DNA of 64,000 bases from Caulobacter sp. BP25 (lineage in GTDB: Bacteria > Pseudomonadota > Alphaproteobacteria > Caulobacterales > Caulobacteraceae), in contig NZ_PEGH01000017.1 in NCBI RefSeq assembly GCF_002737755.1, positions 558,001-622,000 of the forward strand, in the 5' to 3' direction. The notes beneath the pieces were generated by a model. It was not told the origin of the DNA. It saw only the letters and a program-made list of their open reading frames with translations, and did not search any database. This document shows, in pieces, positions 54,061-63,546 of the stretch. Within the stretch, counting starts at the first letter, position 1. The number at the start of each line of letters is the position of its first letter. The position numbers and the translations under genes are program-made.

Positions 54061-56276
54061 ATGGAAAACTTCAAGATCGAGGTCGATTCCGACGGCGTGG
54101 CCCTGGTCACCTTCGACGTGCCCGGCCGCTCGATGAACACCCTGACCGCTTCGGTGATCAAGGAAATCGGCGAGATCGTCGAACGCATCAAGACGGACGA
54201 GGCCATCAAGGGCGCGGTCATCACCTCGGGCAAGGCCAGCGGCTTCTGCGCCGGCGCGGACCTCGGCGAACTGGGCGGCTCGGGCGGCCCAAATTCGCTT
54301 GGGGGGCTGGCGGCTCGGCGGGCGGTGAAGCCGGCCTGAAGGCGGCGTTCGACGCGGGCTTTGCCCTGAACAAGGCCTTCCGCGGCCTGGAGACCTGCGG
54401 CAAGCCGGTGGCCGCCGCGATCAACGGCCTGGCCATGGGCGGCGGTCTCGAGATCGCTCTGGCCTGCCACTACCGCGTGGTCGGCGACAATCCCAAGACC
54501 CAGCTGGCCTTGCCGGAAGCCAAGGTTGGCCTGCTGCCGGGCGCCGGCGGCACCCAGCGCCTGCCGCGCCTGATGGGCGTGATGGCCGCCGCGCCGTACC
54601 TCTTGGAAGGCAAGTCGATGAAGCCGCAGGAGGCTCTCGCCCTGAAGGTCGTCCACGAAGTGGTCGCCCCGGGCGCGGAAGTCGAGGCGGCCAAGACCTG
54701 GGTGAAGACCAAAGGGGATCCTGTTGCACCTTGGGACAAGAAGGACTTCAAGCTGCCCGGCGGCGGTCCCTACACTCCGACCGGCAGCCAGGTCTTCGTC
54801 ATGGGCAACGCCATGCTGCGCAAACAGACCTATGGCAACTATCCGGCCCAGCTGAACATCCTCAAAGCGGTCTATGAGGGCACGCAGGTGCCGTTCGACG
54901 CGGCCATCCGCATCGAGACCCGCTACTTCCTCAAGACGATGATGTCGCCCCAGGCCAAGGGCATGATCCGCACCCTGTTCCTGTCTCTGCAGGAACTGGG
55001 CAAGGGTTCGGGCCGCCCGGCCAACGTGCCGCCGTCGGAAGCCAAGAAGGTCGCCGTTCTGGGCGCAGGCATGATGGGCGCGGGCATCGCCTATGTCCAA
55101 GCCATGGCCGGCATCGAGACCGTGCTGATCGACCAGTCGCAAGAAGCCGCCGACAAGGGCAAGGCCTATGCCGAGAGCCTGCTGAAGAAGGCCGTCTCGC
55201 GCGGGAAGATGACCCAGGAAAAGGCCGACAAGGTCCTGTCCCTGATCACCCCGACCACCGACTATGATCACGTCAAGGGCAGCGACCTCGTCATCGAGGC
55301 GGTGTTCGAGAACCGCGAGATCAAGGCCGACGTGACCAAGAAGGCCGAGGCCCAGCTGGCCGAGACCGCCATCTTCGGCTCCAACACCTCGACCCTGCCG
55401 ATCACCGGCCTGTCCAAGGCCAGCGTGCGTCCGAAGAACTTCATCGGTATCCACTTCTTCTCGCCGGTCGACAAGATGGGCCTGGTCGAGATCATCATGG
55501 GCGAGGAGACGTCCGACGAGGCCCTGGCCAAGTCGATCGACTATGTCCTGAAGATCAAGAAGACGCCGATCGTCGTGAACGACAGCCGCGGGTTCTACAC
55601 CTCGCGCTGCTTCGGCACCTTCGTGCAGGAAGGCCTCGAGATGCTGGCCGACGGCATCGCCCCGGCCATCATCGACAATGTCGGTCGCGCCACGGGCATG
55701 CCGCGCGGTCCGCTGGAGATGAACGACGACGTCGCTCTGGACCTTGGCTACAAGGTCACCCAGCAGACCAAGAAGGACCTCGGCGACAAGTTCGAGGACC
55801 GTCCGTTCGCCCCGATCATCGAGAAGATGGTGGTCGAGCTGCAGCGCTTTGGCCGCAAGAACGGCAAGGGCTTCTACGACTATCCGGAGAATGGCCCCAA
55901 AACCCTGTGGAAGGGCCTCTCGGACCTCGCCCCGGTGAAGATCGCCGAGGCTGACCAGGCGCTGATCCAGGAAATCCGCACCCGGCTGCTGTATCGCCAG
56001 GCCGTCGAGGCCGCTCGTTGCTTCGAGGAAGGCGTCATCACCGATCCGCGCGAAGCCGATGTCGGCGCGATCCTGGGCTGGGGCTTCGCGCCCTGGACCG
56101 GCGGTCCGATCAGCCTGATCGACGCCGTCGGCGCCAAGGCCTTCGTCGAGACCTGCGACGCTCTGGCCCAGAAGTACGGCAAGCGGTTCTCCCCGCCGGC
56201 CCTGCTGCGTGAAATGGCCGAGAAGGGCGAGACCTTCTATGGCCGCTTCGGCGTCAAGGCGAAGGCTGCGGCGTAA
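54061..56276 (+). CDS. fadJ: 3-hydroxyacyl-CoA dehydrogenase / enoyl-CoA hydratase, frameshifted
   Basis: The gene encodes the two-domain beta-oxidation enzyme: crotonase (SGFCAGADLGEL, AMGGGLEIALACHYRV, PEAKVGLLPGAGGTQRL) then NAD-dependent dehydrogenase (VAVLGAGMMGAGIAYVQAM, IGIHFFSPVDKMGLVEII). Frame 1 runs from ATG 54061 to a stop at 54339, while the conserved protein continues in another frame from about 54303. The break is at GGGGGG (54301-54306); one extra G would restore a 738-residue product. Both parts are well conserved, so a homopolymer sequencing error is the likeliest cause. Real inactivation or programmed slippage remain possible. Confidence 0.85.
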
Positions 56277-56303
56277 GCGCTCGCTTTCAAGGCTGAAACA
56301 CGG

Positions 56304-56332
56304 AAAGGCCGGCGGCGACGTCGGGCCTTTTT
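56304..56332 (+). terminator. Rho-independent terminator after the FadJ-type gene
   Basis: AAAGGCC (56304-56310) pairs with GGCCTTT (56324-56330), and the run of T residues continues to 56332. It closes the thiolase-FadJ unit 27 bases past its stop. Confidence 0.8.
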
Positions 56333-56407
56333 GTTGCCGCTTAGGGCCACGCTTGCGCCGCATGGCGGGCCTATCGACGTCGCCGCGCCGCAGCGCTCGG
56401 AGACACC

Positions 56408-57058
56408 ATGAACACGGCGATCGCCCTTGGAACCTGGCGAGCGTCGTCACGGAGGACGCTGCGGCGCAACCTGTTGGCCCTGGGCGTGGTCGTGGGCGCC
56501 CACGCGCTGGCGCTGATGGCGCTGGTCGCCGGCGCCCACTGGCTGCCCAACCTGATCGAGCCGCCGACCATCGAGGCCCAGTTGATCGAAGCGCCGACCG
56601 CCGCCTCGCCAGCGCCGGCTCGCCGCCCCGTCCCCGCTCAAACGCGCCCAGCGGCCCAGGCGCCGTCTTCGCCCCCAGTCTTGCCCCCGCTCTCGACGCC
56701 TAGGCCCGTCGCAGCGCCAGCTGGCCCGCCCGCCATCGTCGCGCCGCCGGGCTTCACCGCGCGCAAGCTGGTCGAGCAAAGCGAGGAGACCCGCAAGAGC
56801 CTGCGCGACAGCCTTGGCTGCCGGCACGAGAAGGTCACGGCCCTGACCCGCGACGAGAAAGCCGCCTGCGCCGAGGCCGACGGCAAGCGCGCCCTCACCG
56901 CCCCGATGTACGCCGCCATCGACCCCGACAAGAAGGCCGCCTTCGACGGCGATTGCGCCAAGGACGACGACTGGTGCCTCTACCGCGTCGGCAAGGGGCC
57001 CTATCCGGGCATCTTCGCCCTGGGCAAGAAGAAGAAGCGCAAAGGCTGGGACGACTGA
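56408..57058 (+). CDS. TonB-like membrane-anchored hypothetical protein
   Basis: The 216-residue protein has a single N-terminal membrane helix (LLALGVVVGAHALALMALVAG), a proline/alanine-rich periplasmic linker (about 60-115) and a C-terminal domain with four cysteines (SLGCRHEK, KAACAEAD, DGDCAKDDDWCLYR). The layout resembles TonB/energy-transducing proteins but lacks the TonB C-terminal motif. Function unknown. ATG 56408 follows GGAG. It ends before a strong hairpin region. Confidence 0.72.
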   Translation: MNTAIALGTWRASSRRTLRRNLLALGVVVGAHALALMALVAGAHWLPNLIEPPTIEAQLIEAPTAASPAPARRPVPAQTRPAAQAPSSPPVLPPLSTPRPVAAPAGPPAIVAPPGFTARKLVEQSEETRKSLRDSLGCRHEKVTALTRDEKAACAEADGKRALTAPMYAAIDPDKKAAFDGDCAKDDDWCLYRVGKGPYPGIFALGKKKKRKGWDD

Positions 57059-57064
57059 CCCGCT

Positions 57065-57178
57065 AGAGCATTTTCCGATAAGTGTGAAACGGTTATCGGA
57101 TCGAAAAATACTCTAAACTTTTGAATGAGAGCCCTTTTTATCCGATCTGATTGATCCAATCAGATCGGAAAGGGCTCT
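57065..57178. repeat. Pair of strong hairpins (C-family type) between convergent genes
   Basis: The first (57065-57114) reads AGAGCATTTTCCGATAAGTG and ends in CTCT, with stem CCGATAA/TTATCGG and loop GTGTGAAACGG. This corresponds to the C-family loop with a new stem. The second (57128-57178) is AGAGCCCTTT.../AAGGGCTCT with an inner CCGATCTGATTG/CAATCAGATCGG perfect stem. They lie between the TonB-like gene and the hypothetical gene at 57182 and may serve as bidirectional terminators. Confidence 0.75.
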
Positions 57179-57181
57179 AGC

Positions 57182-57496
57182 CTAAGGATAGCGGCGCGGG
57201 GCGCGCTTGCTGAGATCCATGCCGAGCGTCGGTCCAATGCCGTCGGGATGGTCGCCGAAATAGTTGCCGCCGCAGTCCCTAGCGACCTTCTCCAGGCGGC
57301 TGCGGAGCGAGTCGTCCAGCGCCAGGGTCGGCCCGTCCTCGGGATCCTCACCCTCGTCCAGCGGGATCGAGGCGGTGACCATCTGCCGCAGCCGCTCTCC
57401 GAACCGTGCATCGTGGGCGCTGCCGGGCTCTGGCGGGGCGTCGAGGAAAGTCATGACTTCCTCGAGGGCGGTATCGTTGTCGACGCTTGGGGACAT
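57182..57496 (-). CDS. Small hypothetical protein
   Basis: The 104-residue acidic protein (MSPSVDNDTALEEVMTFLDA ... GMDLSKRAPRRYP) lacks a signal peptide and known motif. It has a conserved-looking middle, RLEKVARDCGGNYFGDHPDGIGPTLGMDL. ATG 57496 with AGGAAGGAG upstream is a clear translational start; a longer frame begins at 57559 without one. It is divergent from the lipoprotein gene. Confidence 0.68.
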   Translation of the reverse strand: MSPSVDNDTALEEVMTFLDAPPEPGSAHDARFGERLRQMVTASIPLDEGEDPEDGPTLALDDSLRSRLEKVARDCGGNYFGDHPDGIGPTLGMDLSKRAPRRYP

Positions 57497-57608
57497 GGAA
57501 GCTCCTTCCTGAAGGAGCAAACGAAAGCTTGCCGGTTGAGTTCCGCTGTCGAATTGCAACCTTGACCAAGCTCACCTAAGCCTAGGTTGCAACATGTGGA
57601 GGGGGACT

Positions 57609-58058
57609 ATGCGTATAACTCTTTCGGCTCTTGCCACTCTTGGCGCGGCCAGCCTGCTGACGGCTTGCGACCAGACCGCGCCGGCCGCCACATCCAGCAA
57701 ATCGGCCGATTATGAGATCTCGAAGAACGGGATCGTCAAGGAGACCGAAAAGCGAACCTATGAGTCGCTTGGCGACACGACCTTCCAGCGCAGCCAGACC
57801 TACAAAGTGCGTCGCGTGACCAAGGGAGGAGAAAAGGAATCCCGGCTCCTCTTCTTGAAGGCTGTCCTGAAGGTGGGCGGTAAGGACGTCTCCGAAGGCA
57901 TCGCCACGGTCGTGATCGAAAAGGGAGAAGGTGAGCTCGTCTGTAGCAATCTCTACGACGTGAAGATCGCTAACTACGACACGACACCGGACCCAGCGTG
58001 CACCTACACCACGCTGGGCGATACTCCGTTGAATGCGGCAAACATCGTATTCAAGTGA
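57609..58058 (+). CDS. Hypothetical lipoprotein
   Basis: The 149-residue product has a lipoprotein signal peptide with lipobox LLTAC (Cys20) and a mature part rich in beta-strand residues (YEISKNGIVKETEKRTYESL, DVKIANYDTTPDPACTY) with a late cysteine pair. No family recognised. ATG 57609 follows GGAGGGGGA. Its base composition is lower in GC than the neighbouring genes, which suggests a later acquisition. Confidence 0.7.
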   Translation: MRITLSALATLGAASLLTACDQTAPAATSSKSADYEISKNGIVKETEKRTYESLGDTTFQRSQTYKVRRVTKGGEKESRLLFLKAVLKVGGKDVSEGIATVVIEKGEGELVCSNLYDVKIANYDTTPDPACTYTTLGDTPLNAANIVFK

Positions 58059-58121
58059 TACGAAGCGGAGGGTCGCCAATCGCAATCCCGCAAATGCTGT
58101 TCGGCGAAGAAAGAAAGGAAG

Positions 58122-58197
58122 TGGTGCCGCCTAGGTGACTCGAACACCTGACCTACGCATTACGAATGCGCCGCTCTACCGGCTGAGCTAAGGCGGC
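58122..58197 (-). tRNA. tRNA-Thr (anticodon CGT)
   Basis: On the minus strand the acceptor stem GCCGCCT pairs with AGGCGGC, the D-stem is GCTC/GAGC, the anticodon stem GCGCA/TGCGT holds loop TTCGTAA, and the T-arm is AGGTG TTCGAGT CACCT. The 3' CCA is encoded. The 34-36 anticodon CGT decodes ACG (threonine), a frequent codon in a GC-rich genome. Confidence 0.95.
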
Positions 58198-58237
58198 CCA
58201 CGGACGCTTCGGGGCGATCCCGGAGCGGAGGGAGCGC

Positions 58238-59773
58238 CTATTTAGCGGGGCGCGGGCCGCTTGCCAAGCGCCGTCTTGCACCAGAATTGCGACGCGGCGC
58301 GGGAGCTGGTTCGGGCGGGTCCGGAAGCGGCGGCGCGTCGAACACGCCCGGATCGTCCGGAATGGGCAGCAGCGCGCCGCCCGTCTCGGCCGCGCGGATG
58401 AACGGCGTCGATTCGACATAGGCCGACGGCACTTCCGGCAAGTCGTTCATCGTACGCTCGCGACGCTCGTGGCGCGGATGGATCAGCTGGCCTGTCTCGG
58501 CGTAGCTGACGGCCAGGCGGGCCCAGTCCTCGCGCCGATAGGCGAAGGCCCGTCCCTCGGGATCAAGATCGGACCAGTCGGGTTCGCGGGGCGCCTCGAC
58601 GCCGCGCGCGATCCAGGCCCGGGCTTCGTCGGGCTGACCATTGGCGGCGGCGACGCGGGCCATCAGGCCGGCGAAGCGAGCAGTGGGCGTCTCGTGGTCG
58701 AGCAGGCGGGCGGCGGCGCGGGCGGCGATCGGATCGCCGCCGATCAGGGCGGCCTCGACACGCAGAATCAGGCTCTCGCGCACTTCGGGGCGCATGGCGG
58801 CTAGGGCGGCCAGGCGCTGGGCGCGAGCCTTTGGCGTCTCATTGGTCTTGAGGTCTCGATAGGCGAGCCACAAGGCCGGATGCGGCTGGGCCTTCCAGGC
58901 CGTCTCGATCAGCTGTCCCGCCTTCGCGGCCTTGCCCTCATCGGCCAGCAGGCGCGCGGCCATGATCACGCCGGGCGCGAAGTCGGGCCTGAGCTTCGCC
59001 GACTGGGTGGCGAAGTCGAGCGCCTGGGCCCGGGCCTTCGGATCGGGAGCCTCATCGAGGCTGGCCGCCGAAGCGGCTAGCAGGGCCGCACGGCTGCGTT
59101 CGGCCACGGCGGGCGAGACAATCTTGCGCTCCAAGGCGCCTTGGACCAGCTGAAGGGCCGCAGCCCAGTCGCCGACCTCTAGCCGCGCCTCCAGCAGGGC
59201 GCGCCAGGCCCAGCGGGCGGTGCGGGCCAGGCCATAGGCGGTCTCGGCATGGCGCAGAGCCGTGATCTTGTCGCCATCGGCCTGGGCCGCCAGCATCAGG
59301 CCGCGCAGGCCGGCCAAGCGCATCTCGGGAAAGCCCAGCATGGCGTTGTAGGCGCTGGCGGCCGCGCCGCGATCGCCAGCCGCCTCGGCGGCTTGGGCGG
59401 CGAGCACCCGGACCAGGCCAGGCGCGTCCTCGGCCAGCTCGGCCGACTTCTGGGCCAGGCGCCGGGCCTCGGAGCCGTCACCGGCGGCCACGGCCAGGAA
59501 ACCACGCGTCAAGGCCTCGATCGCCTGTTTGCGCTTGGCCTCGGCCCGGGCGCGGGCGGCGCGGTGGGGGGCCTCGACGATCCAGATCACGCCTCGCCAC
59601 AGCACGGTGAACAGCAGGGCGGAGAATAGGGTCAGCAGGGCGGCGGCGGCGGCCGTCATCTCGATCCGCCAGCCCATCCACTCCAGCGACGCCCGGCCGG
59701 GCTCGCCGGTCAGGGCCAGGACACTGACCGCGACGGCGGCCACCAGGAAGAGGGCGAAGGCGACGCGGGTCAT
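58238..59773 (-). CDS. HemY-like TPR membrane protein
   Basis: This is the HemY N-terminal-domain protein of haem clusters, unrelated to Bacillus protoporphyrinogen oxidase. The 511-residue product has two N-terminal membrane helices (MTRVAFALFLVAAVAVSVLAL and AAAAALLTLFSALLFTVLWRGV). Many tetratricopeptide-like helical repeats follow, for example ALEAR/LEVGDWAAALQLVQGAL, and a proline-rich tail. Its exact part in haem supply is unknown. It overlaps the Mic60-like gene by four bases and is last in hemC-hemD-mic60-like-HemY. Confidence 0.85.
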   Translation of the reverse strand: MTRVAFALFLVAAVAVSVLALTGEPGRASLEWMGWRIEMTAAAAALLTLFSALLFTVLWRGVIWIVEAPHRAARARAEAKRKQAIEALTRGFLAVAAGDGSEARRLAQKSAELAEDAPGLVRVLAAQAAEAAGDRGAAASAYNAMLGFPEMRLAGLRGLMLAAQADGDKITALRHAETAYGLARTARWAWRALLEARLEVGDWAAALQLVQGALERKIVSPAVAERSRAALLAASAASLDEAPDPKARAQALDFATQSAKLRPDFAPGVIMAARLLADEGKAAKAGQLIETAWKAQPHPALWLAYRDLKTNETPKARAQRLAALAAMRPEVRESLILRVEAALIGGDPIAARAAARLLDHETPTARFAGLMARVAAANGQPDEARAWIARGVEAPREPDWSDLDPEGRAFAYRREDWARLAVSYAETGQLIHPRHERRERTMNDLPEVPSAYVESTPFIRAAETGGALLPIPDDPGVFDAPPLPDPPEPAPAPRRNSGARRRLASGPRPAK

Positions 59774-60654
59774 GGGGCCGTCCGCGCGATGCGTGACAGG
59801 GCCGCCAGGGCGTCGGCGCGAACCGAGCCGACGTGGCGGTCGATCTCGATGCGGCGGTTGGCGGCCGCGAACCACGGGGCCAGCACTTCCCGCGACGGGT
59901 CGGGCAGCGCCCCCAGCGCGGCCACCGCGCCCTCGACATCCCCTTCGTCCAGCAGCGTCTGGGTACGGGCCAGGATGGCGTCGGGCGTCGAGCCCTTGAT
60001 CGAACCGACATGGCGGATGGAGACGATGCTCGACAGCGCATAACGGATGCGCGCGAAGAGATCGGCGTCGGCGCCCGGATTGCGCGCGGCGCTGGCGGCG
60101 CGGCCGGCGAGGTTGCCGAACTGAAGGGCGAGCCCGGCGCGGGTCGGCGCGCCCAGGCGGGCCAGGGGTTCGAGAGCCCGCAGGCTGGACGACCCGGGCA
60201 GCAGCCTTTGCAGGCCCGCCAGCTCTTCGGCGAATGGGCGAGAACCGTCGGCCGCATCGGCCAGGGTTGAGACCGCCAGGGCGGCGGCGGCGGCGTCCGC
60301 CACGCTCTGCTGCGTGGTCTCAAGGGCCGCGATCCGGCCGTCCAGGCGCTCGACATCCGCTGCGGGGGCGACGGGGATCGCTTCGTCCGGCTCCGCAGGG
60401 AGGGCCGCCGTCGGCGCCGCGTGATCGACAGCTGGCTTCGGACTCAGGGCGAAGGTGATCGGCGCGGCCGGCGCGGACGCCGGCTTGGCCGGGAACAGCG
60501 ACGGACCGAACCAGGCCACCCCAGCGCCCGAGAGGGCGCAGAGCAGGCAGAGGAACAGCCATACCCAGACGCTGGGCCCCATCACCTTCTTGCGCGCGTA
60601 AAGCGCCGGATCGCTGGGCGCGACGATTTCAGCGGGATCGGGAGCGGCGTTCAT
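59770..60654 (-). CDS. Mic60/mitofilin-like membrane protein
   Basis: The 294-residue protein has one N-terminal transmembrane helix (VWVWLFLCLLCALSGAGVAWF), a proline/alanine-rich segment, a coiled-coil region (VERLDGRIAALETTQQSV) and a C-terminal mitofilin-type domain (LQRLLPGSSSLRALEPLARLGAPTRAGLALQF). Alphaproteobacterial Mic60 homologues, related to the mitochondrial crista-shaping protein, are known next to hemY-type genes. Here it lies between hemD and the HemY-like gene in the same direction. Membrane-bending activity is inferred. Confidence 0.78.
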   Translation of the reverse strand: MNAAPDPAEIVAPSDPALYARKKVMGPSVWVWLFLCLLCALSGAGVAWFGPSLFPAKPASAPAAPITFALSPKPAVDHAAPTAALPAEPDEAIPVAPAADVERLDGRIAALETTQQSVADAAAAALAVSTLADAADGSRPFAEELAGLQRLLPGSSSLRALEPLARLGAPTRAGLALQFGNLAGRAASAARNPGADADLFARIRYALSSIVSIRHVGSIKGSTPDAILARTQTLLDEGDVEGAVAALGALPDPSREVLAPWFAAANRRIEIDRHVGSVRADALAALSRIARTAP

Positions 60655-60697
60655 ACGCCATTCGTGCCCCACGCCGCCGCGCCGCGCAACTTTGAGC

Positions 60698-61384
60698 TTA
60701 AGCCGTCAGGAGGAAGAGCAGCGCGGTTTCGTCAGGGCGCGGCGCGCAGGCCACAGAACTCGAGCCCGCGAGGGGCGAGAGGCCGGCGGCGACGGCCTCG
60801 GACAGGCAGAGCACGCGCAGGGCGCGGGCGGGCCTAAGGCTCAGGATCTGGGACAGGCGGCGCGCGGCGCGCGGCGAGTGGAGGAGGACCGTAAGCGGCT
60901 GGTCCAGCAGGGCCAGAGTGGCGTCCAAGGGCGTTCGCTCGACCGTCTCGTAGACCACCATGCCGCGCGCGGCGACACCGGCCGCGTTCAGCGCCGCGAC
61001 GAGATCGCCCGCCGGCTCCTGGGCGCCCGCCCAAAGGACCAAGCCAGTCTCGGCGATGGTGATCAGGCGCGCGAGATCCTCGACGTCGCCGTCGGCGCTG
61101 GCGACGCTAGCGAACCCCGCCTCGCTCGCCGCCAAGGCCGTCGCGCGACCCACGGTGAAGACAGGCAGGCTCCGCGCGTCGGAAAGCCGTGAAAACATCT
61201 GGACGCCATTGGCGCTGGTGAAAGCCAGGGCCGAAACGCCGGTCAGGTCTATCGACGCCGCGATCGGCACGATCTCCAGCAGCGGATCGACGATCGGCTT
61301 AAAGCCTAGAGCCGACACGCGGGCGGCGGTCGCCTCGGCGCCGGGGCGGGCGCGGGTAATCCAGACCGGCGCGCCCTCGCCCAT
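60698..61384 (-). CDS. hemD: Uroporphyrinogen-III synthase
   Basis: HemD closes hydroxymethylbilane into uroporphyrinogen III. The protein has 228 residues; the family is poorly conserved but shows VWITRARPGAEATAARVSALGF at the N-terminus, LAFTSANGVQMFSRL and LLHSPRAARRLSQIL near the middle and end. The position directly after hemC (three bases) strongly supports the call. It is followed by the Mic60-like gene. Confidence 0.88.
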   Translation of the reverse strand: MGEGAPVWITRARPGAEATAARVSALGFKPIVDPLLEIVPIAASIDLTGVSALAFTSANGVQMFSRLSDARSLPVFTVGRATALAASEAGFASVASADGDVEDLARLITIAETGLVLWAGAQEPAGDLVAALNAAGVAARGMVVYETVERTPLDATLALLDQPLTVLLHSPRAARRLSQILSLRPARALRVLCLSEAVAAGLSPLAGSSSVACAPRPDETALLFLLTA

Positions 61385-61387
61385 GCC

Positions 61388-62389
61388 CTATTCCGGCAGC
61401 AGGATGGCGTCGCCGCCTTCGGCGCGGACCTGACGACCAAGATCCAGGCCCAGCGCCAGGGCTTCACCCGCGTCATCGGCGCCCGACAGGGTGATCTCGC
61501 CTTGGCGGCGGAAGCGCTGCGACCCATTCGGCGTCAGCGCCTCGACGATCATCGACAGCCGAGCGCCGTCAAGCGTGGCGCGAGCGCCGATGGCGGTGCG
61601 GCAAGAGCCCTCCAGGGCCAGCAATGCGCCCCGCTCGGCGGCGACGGCGATCGTCGTCGGGCGGCAGCGGACCGCGTCCAGCCAGGGCGCGCCCACGTCC
61701 TCGGCGCGGGTCTCGATGACGAGGGCGCCTTGGCCAGGCGCGGGCGGACAGGCGTCGGGGTCGATCCAGCTCTTGGTCAGATGGCCAAGGCCCAGGCGGT
61801 TCAGACCCGACTGGGCCAACAGGATGGCGTCGGCCTCGCCTCGCTCCAGCTTGGCCAGGCGCGTGTCGACGTTGCCGCGCAGCATGACGATTTCGAGGTC
61901 GGGCCGCACATGCAGGGCTTGGGCTTGGCGGCGCAAGGACGCGGTGCCCAGGCGCGCGCCCTTGGGCAGGTCCTCCAGCCGCTCGCAGATATGGCTGATG
62001 AAAGCGTCGCGAGGATCTTCCCGCTCGGGCGTCGCCGCCAGGACGAGGCCCGGCGGCAACTCGGCCGGCATATCCTTCAGCGAATGGACGGCGCAGTCGA
62101 TGCGGCCATCCAGCAGGGCTTCTTCGATTTCCTTGGTGAAGAGGCCCTTGCCGCCGATCTCCATCAGGCGGCGGTCCTGGATGCGGTCGCCGCTGGTGAC
62201 GATCGGAATCAGCGGGGCGTAGGCCTCGATCTCGTCCTTGGAAGCGCCGGCCGGCGCGCCAAGCGCCGCAGCGATGCGGGCCTGCATCAGCCCAGATTGC
62301 GCCAGCGAGAGCTTGGAGCCGCGCGCGCCGATGCGGATGGGAGGTTGCCGGGACACGGTCGGAACGTTACCTGCGGAAGCGAAATTCAT
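61388..62389 (-). CDS. hemC: Porphobilinogen deaminase
   Basis: HemC polymerises four porphobilinogens on a dipyrromethane cofactor. The 333-residue product has IRIGARGSKLSLAQSGLMQARI, the cofactor Cys in LEGSCRTAIGA, an arginine-rich substrate cleft (LGTASLRRQAQALHVRPD) and HSLKDMPAELPPG. The N-terminus has about 15 residues ahead of the family start, so an internal start near VSRQPPIRIG is possible. It is divergent from tsaD with 38 bases between starts, which must share promoter DNA. Confidence 0.95.
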   Translation of the reverse strand: MNFASAGNVPTVSRQPPIRIGARGSKLSLAQSGLMQARIAAALGAPAGASKDEIEAYAPLIPIVTSGDRIQDRRLMEIGGKGLFTKEIEEALLDGRIDCAVHSLKDMPAELPPGLVLAATPEREDPRDAFISHICERLEDLPKGARLGTASLRRQAQALHVRPDLEIVMLRGNVDTRLAKLERGEADAILLAQSGLNRLGLGHLTKSWIDPDACPPAPGQGALVIETRAEDVGAPWLDAVRCRPTTIAVAAERGALLALEGSCRTAIGARATLDGARLSMIVEALTPNGSQRFRRQGEITLSGADDAGEALALGLDLGRQVRAEGGDAILLPE

Positions 62390-62427
62390 CCTCGCTGCTA
62401 CAGGAGCGGCGAAAGGCCCGCAACCGA

Positions 62428-63546
62428 ATGACAGTCCCTACGTATTTTGGCCTTAAGCCCCAGGGGCTCACGGTCCTTGGCCTGGAGACCAGCTGCGACG
62501 AGACCGCGGCCTCGGTCGTGCGCCGGGACGAGGACGGGCGCGTCAGCGTGCTGTCGTCGATCATCGGAACCCAGTTCGAGCAGCACGCGCCGTTCGGCGG
62601 CGTGGTGCCCGAGCTGGCCGCACGCGCCCACGTGGAATCGATCGACGCCATCGCCGCCGAGGCCATGCGCGCGGCGGGGCTTGGCTTCGATGAGCTTGAC
62701 GGCGTGGCGGCCACGGCGGGCCCCGGTCTCGTCGGAGGTGTCATGGTCGGCCTGGCGTTCGGCAAGGCCGTCTCGCTGGCGCGCGGCGTGCCGCTGGTGG
62801 CGGTCAATCACCTGGAAGGCCACGCCGTCTCGGCCCGTCTGGGCGCCGAGGTCGCCTATCCCTTCCTGCTGTTGCTGGTGTCCGGCGGTCACTGCCAGTT
62901 GCTGGAAGTCGCTGGCGTCGGCGCGTGCAAGCGGCTGGGCACCACGATCGACGACGCGGCCGGTGAGGCCTTCGACAAGATCGGCAAGAGCCTGGGCCTT
63001 CCCTATCCCGGCGGCCCGGCGCTGGAGAAGCTGGCGGTAGGCGGAAATCCCGACCGCTATCCGCTGCCCCGGGCTCTGCTGGGCCGCAAGGACTGCGACT
63101 TCTCGTTCTCGGGCTTGAAGACGGCGGCCGCACGGATCGCCGAGACCCTGACCACCGACGAGGAACGCCGCGATCTGGCCGCCGGCGTTCAGGCCGCCAT
63201 CGCCCGCCAGCTCTCCGAGCGGGTCGACCGGGCGATGAAGCTCTACAAGGAAAGCCACGGGCCGGAGGGCCTGCGTTTCGTCGTCGCCGGCGGCGTCGCG
63301 GCCAATGGCGCGGTCCGCGCGGCCCTGCTGGCCAACTGCGAGAAGAACGGCTTTTCGTTCGCCGCCCCGCCGCTGGCCTACTGCACCGACAACGCGGCCA
63401 TGATCGCTCTGGCCGGCGCCGAGCGATTGGCCCTCGGAATCTTCGACGACCTCGACGCCGTCGCCCGTCCGCGCTGGCCGCTGGACGAGGCCGCCGCGCT
63501 TGCCAATCCCGCCAACGCTTACGGCCGCAAGGGAGCCAAGGCATGA
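62428..63546 (+). CDS. tsaD: tRNA threonylcarbamoyladenosine biosynthesis protein TsaD
   Basis: TsaD transfers threonylcarbamoyl onto A37 of ANN-decoding tRNAs. The 372-residue ASKHA-fold protein has [28 protein letters not shown] and the metal-binding [27 protein letters not shown] and [14 protein letters not shown] follow. Length is slightly above usual. gpsA starts with a four-base overlap, so they are coupled. Confidence 0.95.
   Translation: MTVPTYFGLKPQGLTVLGLETSCDETAASVVRRDEDGRVSVLSSIIGTQFEQHAPFGGVVPELAARAHVESIDAIAAEAMRAAGLGFDELDGVAATAGPGLVGGVMVGLAFGKAVSLARGVPLVAVNHLEGHAVSARLGAEVAYPFLLLLVSGGHCQLLEVAGVGACKRLGTTIDDAAGEAFDKIGKSLGLPYPGGPALEKLAVGGNPDRYPLPRALLGRKDCDFSFSGLKTAAARIAETLTTDEERRDLAAGVQAAIARQLSERVDRAMKLYKESHGPEGLRFVVAGGVAANGAVRAALLANCEKNGFSFAAPPLAYCTDNAAMIALAGAERLALGIFDDLDAVARPRWPLDEAAALANPANAYGRKGAKA

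Noticed and set aside
62627-62638. CCCACGTGGAAT resembles half of a parS palindrome
   Set aside because: It lacks the matching left half (the parS consensus has GTT before CACGTG), lies inside tsaD where codons explain it, and other CACGTG cores in the window are no better.
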